NCBI RefSeq assembly: GCF_013112485.1
Contig: NZ_JABFHG010000007.1
Coordinates: 62,001 to 126,000 of the forward strand
Length of the DNA stretch: 64,000 nt
Origin: Roseicella sp. DB1501
GTDB taxonomy: Bacteria; Pseudomonadota; Alphaproteobacteria; Acetobacterales; Acetobacteraceae
Direction of reading: 5' to 3'
Below are positions 62,310-64,000 of the stretch, piece after piece; within the stretch, counting starts at the first letter, position 1, and every line of letters begins with the position of its first letter. The position numbers and the translations under genes were made by a program. A model generated the notes under the pieces. The model saw only the letters and a list, made by a program, of their open reading frames with translations. It was not told where the DNA came from and did not search any database.

Positions 62310-63236
62310 TCACGGCGTCGAGGGCTGCGGCACCGCCCCCTGCTGCCGCACCACCTCGATGAAGGCCGGCGCCCGCATCGCCTCCCGCACCGCCTCGTTC
62401 AGCCGGTCGAGGACCGGCCGCGGCGTCCGCGCCGGGGCATAGATCGCCTTCCACAGGCCCGAGGTAAGATCGATCCCGAAGCCGGTGACCGGCGGCGCGC
62501 CGGGCAGGATGGCAAGCGGCCCTTCGGCGACCACTGCGACCGCGCGCGTCCGGCCGTCCCGCGTCAGGCTCTCCGCCCCGCCGGCCGGCAACGCCATGCA
62601 ATCCACCTGCCCGGCCATGATCGCCTGCATCGCCGGCGACTGGCTGGTGAAGGGGACGTGCAGCATCTCCACCCCCTTGGCGCGCAGGATGCGCTCCATC
62701 GCCAGGTGCGAGGTGCTGGCAACGCCCCAGGAGGCGAAGGTGAGCTGACCGGGCGCCCTCTCCCCGGCGGCGAGCAGCGCCGGGAAGTCGCGCAGGCCAG
62801 GCTGCGAGGGCCCGACCACGACGGCGAAGGGGAAATGCGCGACCAGGCTGATCGGCGCGAAGTCGCGCTCCGGATCATAGTGCAGCGCGCGGTAGGAGCT
62901 CGGGTTGATCGCCTGGGTGTCGACGATCCCCATCCAGAGCGTGCTGCCATCCGGCGCCGCCCGCGCCGCCGCGGCAGCGCCGACGCCCCCTCCGGCCCCG
63001 GGGCGGTTCTCCACCACCACCGGCTGGCCGAGCACCGGGCTGAGCGCCTGCGCCATGGCGCGGCTGACGATGTCGTTCAGCCCGCCCGGCGCGAAGCCCG
63101 AGAGGATGCGGACGGGCCGGTCGACCATGGCGGCCCGGGCAGGGCTGCCGATCGCGGCGGCGATGAGGACGGGGGCAACCAGCGGCAGGCCGAGGCCGGC
63201 GCCGAGCAGGGCACGGCGGGGGGTGGGAGGGGACAT
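62310..63236 (-). CDS. Bug/TctC-family solute receptor, C-terminus lost by frameshift
   Basis: A 308-residue Bug-family periplasmic receptor, which binds carboxylates for TctAB-type transporters. Leader of about 36 residues (LLGAGLGLPLVAPVLIA); core GFAPGGLNDIVSRAMAQAL, VVVENRPGAGGG and GVASTSHLAMERIL. The frame stops at TGA 62310 in QPSTP. Skipping one base (62312) continues in frame as EELAAFGRRERLAWGEVV to a TAG at 62231, the usual C-terminal helix of the family, 26 residues long. So a single inserted base has probably removed the last helix. No tctAB genes are nearby. Confidence 0.88.
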   Translation of the reverse strand: MSPPTPRRALLGAGLGLPLVAPVLIAAAIGSPARAAMVDRPVRILSGFAPGGLNDIVSRAMAQALSPVLGQPVVVENRPGAGGGVGAAAAARAAPDGSTLWMGIVDTQAINPSSYRALHYDPERDFAPISLVAHFPFAVVVGPSQPGLRDFPALLAAGERAPGQLTFASWGVASTSHLAMERILRAKGVEMLHVPFTSQSPAMQAIMAGQVDCMALPAGGAESLTRDGRTRAVAVVAEGPLAILPGAPPVTGFGIDLTSGLWKAIYAPARTPRPVLDRLNEAVREAMRAPAFIEVVRQQGAVPQPSTP

Positions 63237-63354
63237 GGGGTCTCCAGCATCAGGGCCGAGACCGGCATTTCCATTTCCCCACGCCCGGCAGGGTGCCGCG
63301 CCACCCCTCCCCGATCAAGGGCCTGATCGGAAGGCGATGGCGCGGCGGCGCGGC

Positions 63355-63777
63355 TCAGCCGACGATCTCGATGCCCGAGAAGAAGAAGGCCACCTCGGTC
63401 GCGGCATTCTCGGCGCTGTCGGAGCCGTGCACGCTGTTCGCCTCGATGCTCTCGGCGAATTCCTTGCGGATGGTCCCCGGCGCGGCATTGGCCGGGTTGG
63501 TCGCGCCCATAATCTCGCGGTTCTTCGCGACGGCGTTCTCGCCCTCCAGCACCTGCACCACCACCGGGCCGGAGGTCATGAAGGCGACCAGGTCCTTGTA
63601 GAAGGGCCGCTCCTTGTGGACGGCGTAGAAGGCGCCGGCCTGGGCCTCGGACAGGTGCAGCCGCTTCTGGGCGACGATGCGCAGGCCCGCCTCCTCGAAC
63701 TTGGCGTTGATCTTGCCGGTCAGGTTCCGGCGCGTCGCGTCCGGCTTCAGGATGGAGAGGGTGCGCTCGACGGTCAT
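63355..63777 (-). CDS. ndk: Nucleoside diphosphate kinase
   Basis: A 140-residue NDK that balances NTP pools. The phospho-acceptor is His117 in [29 protein letters not shown] and [12 protein letters not shown] are conserved. Length is standard. ATG 63777 is used, preceded by GGAA; an upstream frame from 63897 adds nothing conserved. It is divergent from an unknown gene at 63878. Confidence 0.97.
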   Translation of the reverse strand: MTVERTLSILKPDATRRNLTGKINAKFEEAGLRIVAQKRLHLSEAQAGAFYAVHKERPFYKDLVAFMTSGPVVVQVLEGENAVAKNREIMGATNPANAAPGTIRKEFAESIEANSVHGSDSAENAATEVAFFFSGIEIVG

Positions 63778-63877
63778 GGGATGTTCCTTCGGGGTTCCGG
63801 GGAGTCGGGCCGCCGGATAGGCGGGGTTCCCGATGGATGCAAGCCCAACCCGACGCGGCCCGGCGCGTTGAGGCGGC

Positions 63878-64000
63878 ATGAGCGACGACCGGCGCACCCA
63901 GGACCCGAAGCCCCGCCAGGGCTATATTCCCCGCCCGCCAAGCCAGGCCGATCTCGACCTGGTCAGCGGCCAGCAGGGCATGATCGAGGATGAGTGGAGC
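63878..64000 (+). CDS. Start of an unidentified gene (runs off the window)
   Basis: An open frame from ATG 63878 to the window end encodes at least 41 residues: [20 protein letters not shown], then [19 protein letters not shown]. It is Pro-rich and basic at first and acidic later, and is divergent from ndk with 100 bases between starts. No family is recognised. The site GTTGAGGCGGC precedes the ATG. Confidence 0.5.
   Translation, partial: MSDDRRTQDPKPRQGYIPRPPSQADLDLVSGQQGMIEDEWS

Overview
The window is very GC-rich, densely coded chromosomal DNA. It most likely comes from an alphaproteobacterium of the Acetobacteraceae (Roseomonas-like). Four things point there: a split F0 ATP synthase operon (atpI-atpB-atpE-b'-b) with no F1 genes beside it, a heme operon carrying an alphaproteobacterial Mic60-like gene, many stand-alone periplasmic binding proteins, and intergenic repeats that carry GANTC (CcrM-type) sites. 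The family assignment is an inference from gene content; no marker phylogeny was run.

Layout. 1-9.1 kb: C-terminal part of smc, a VOC protein, an ABC exporter, two tandem TRAP receptors and a family 5 binding protein. 9.2-11.9 kb: F0 operon on the minus strand with a clear terminator. 12.1-18.9 kb: a plus-strand housekeeping run (dcd, murA, hisG, hisD, infA, maf, an RNase E/G relative, yacG) ending at tRNA-Phe(GAA). 19.1-21.1 kb: a less GC-rich islet with a DUF421 membrane protein, an H-NS-like protein and degraded DNA. 21.1-24.0 kb: a Leu/Ile/Val-type binding protein, a PepSY membrane protein and tRNA-Thr(CGT). 24.1-28.5 kb: hemC-hemD-mic60-hemY on the minus strand, divergent from tsaD. 29.7-35.2 kb: mixed accessory enzymes, a MATE exporter and a 40-residue lipoprotein. 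35.3-41.1 kb: a probable sugar-acid catabolic cluster (IlvD/Edd dehydratase, SDR dehydrogenase, FAH-family hydrolase, UxaA-type dehydratase). 41.3-46.9 kb: Na/Pi cotransporter, TauD-type dioxygenase, binding protein and RNase D. 47.1-52.6 kb: aspS, an EipB-like envelope protein, a 2OG-Fe(II) oxygenase and another binding protein. 52.7-59.8 kb: a minus-strand run of DUF2066 protein, CDP-alcohol phosphatidyltransferase, AI-2E-type permease, HdaA-like protein, ppk and ppx. 60.1-64.0 kb: purM-purN, a small cytochrome oxidase subunit, a frameshifted Bug receptor, ndk and the start of an unknown gene.

The most interesting unexplained structure is a set of dispersed intergenic repeats. A compound element (C hairpin, spacer, A hairpin) occurs at five loci, with its C end within a few bases of a stop codon each time (once counting across an inserted B element). 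A separate ~107-bp element B, bounded by CTAG or near-CTAG, occurs three times: once nested inside a compound element with an apparent CTAG target duplication, and twice placed so that its terminal CTAG supplies the stop codon of the neighbouring gene. No phage, CRISPR array, insertion sequence or defence system was recognised. Other points worth checking: a one-base frameshift in the Bug receptor, a purM gene with no ATG, GTG or TTG start, an SDR lacking its catalytic Tyr, and internal coiled-coil duplications in smc and mic60.
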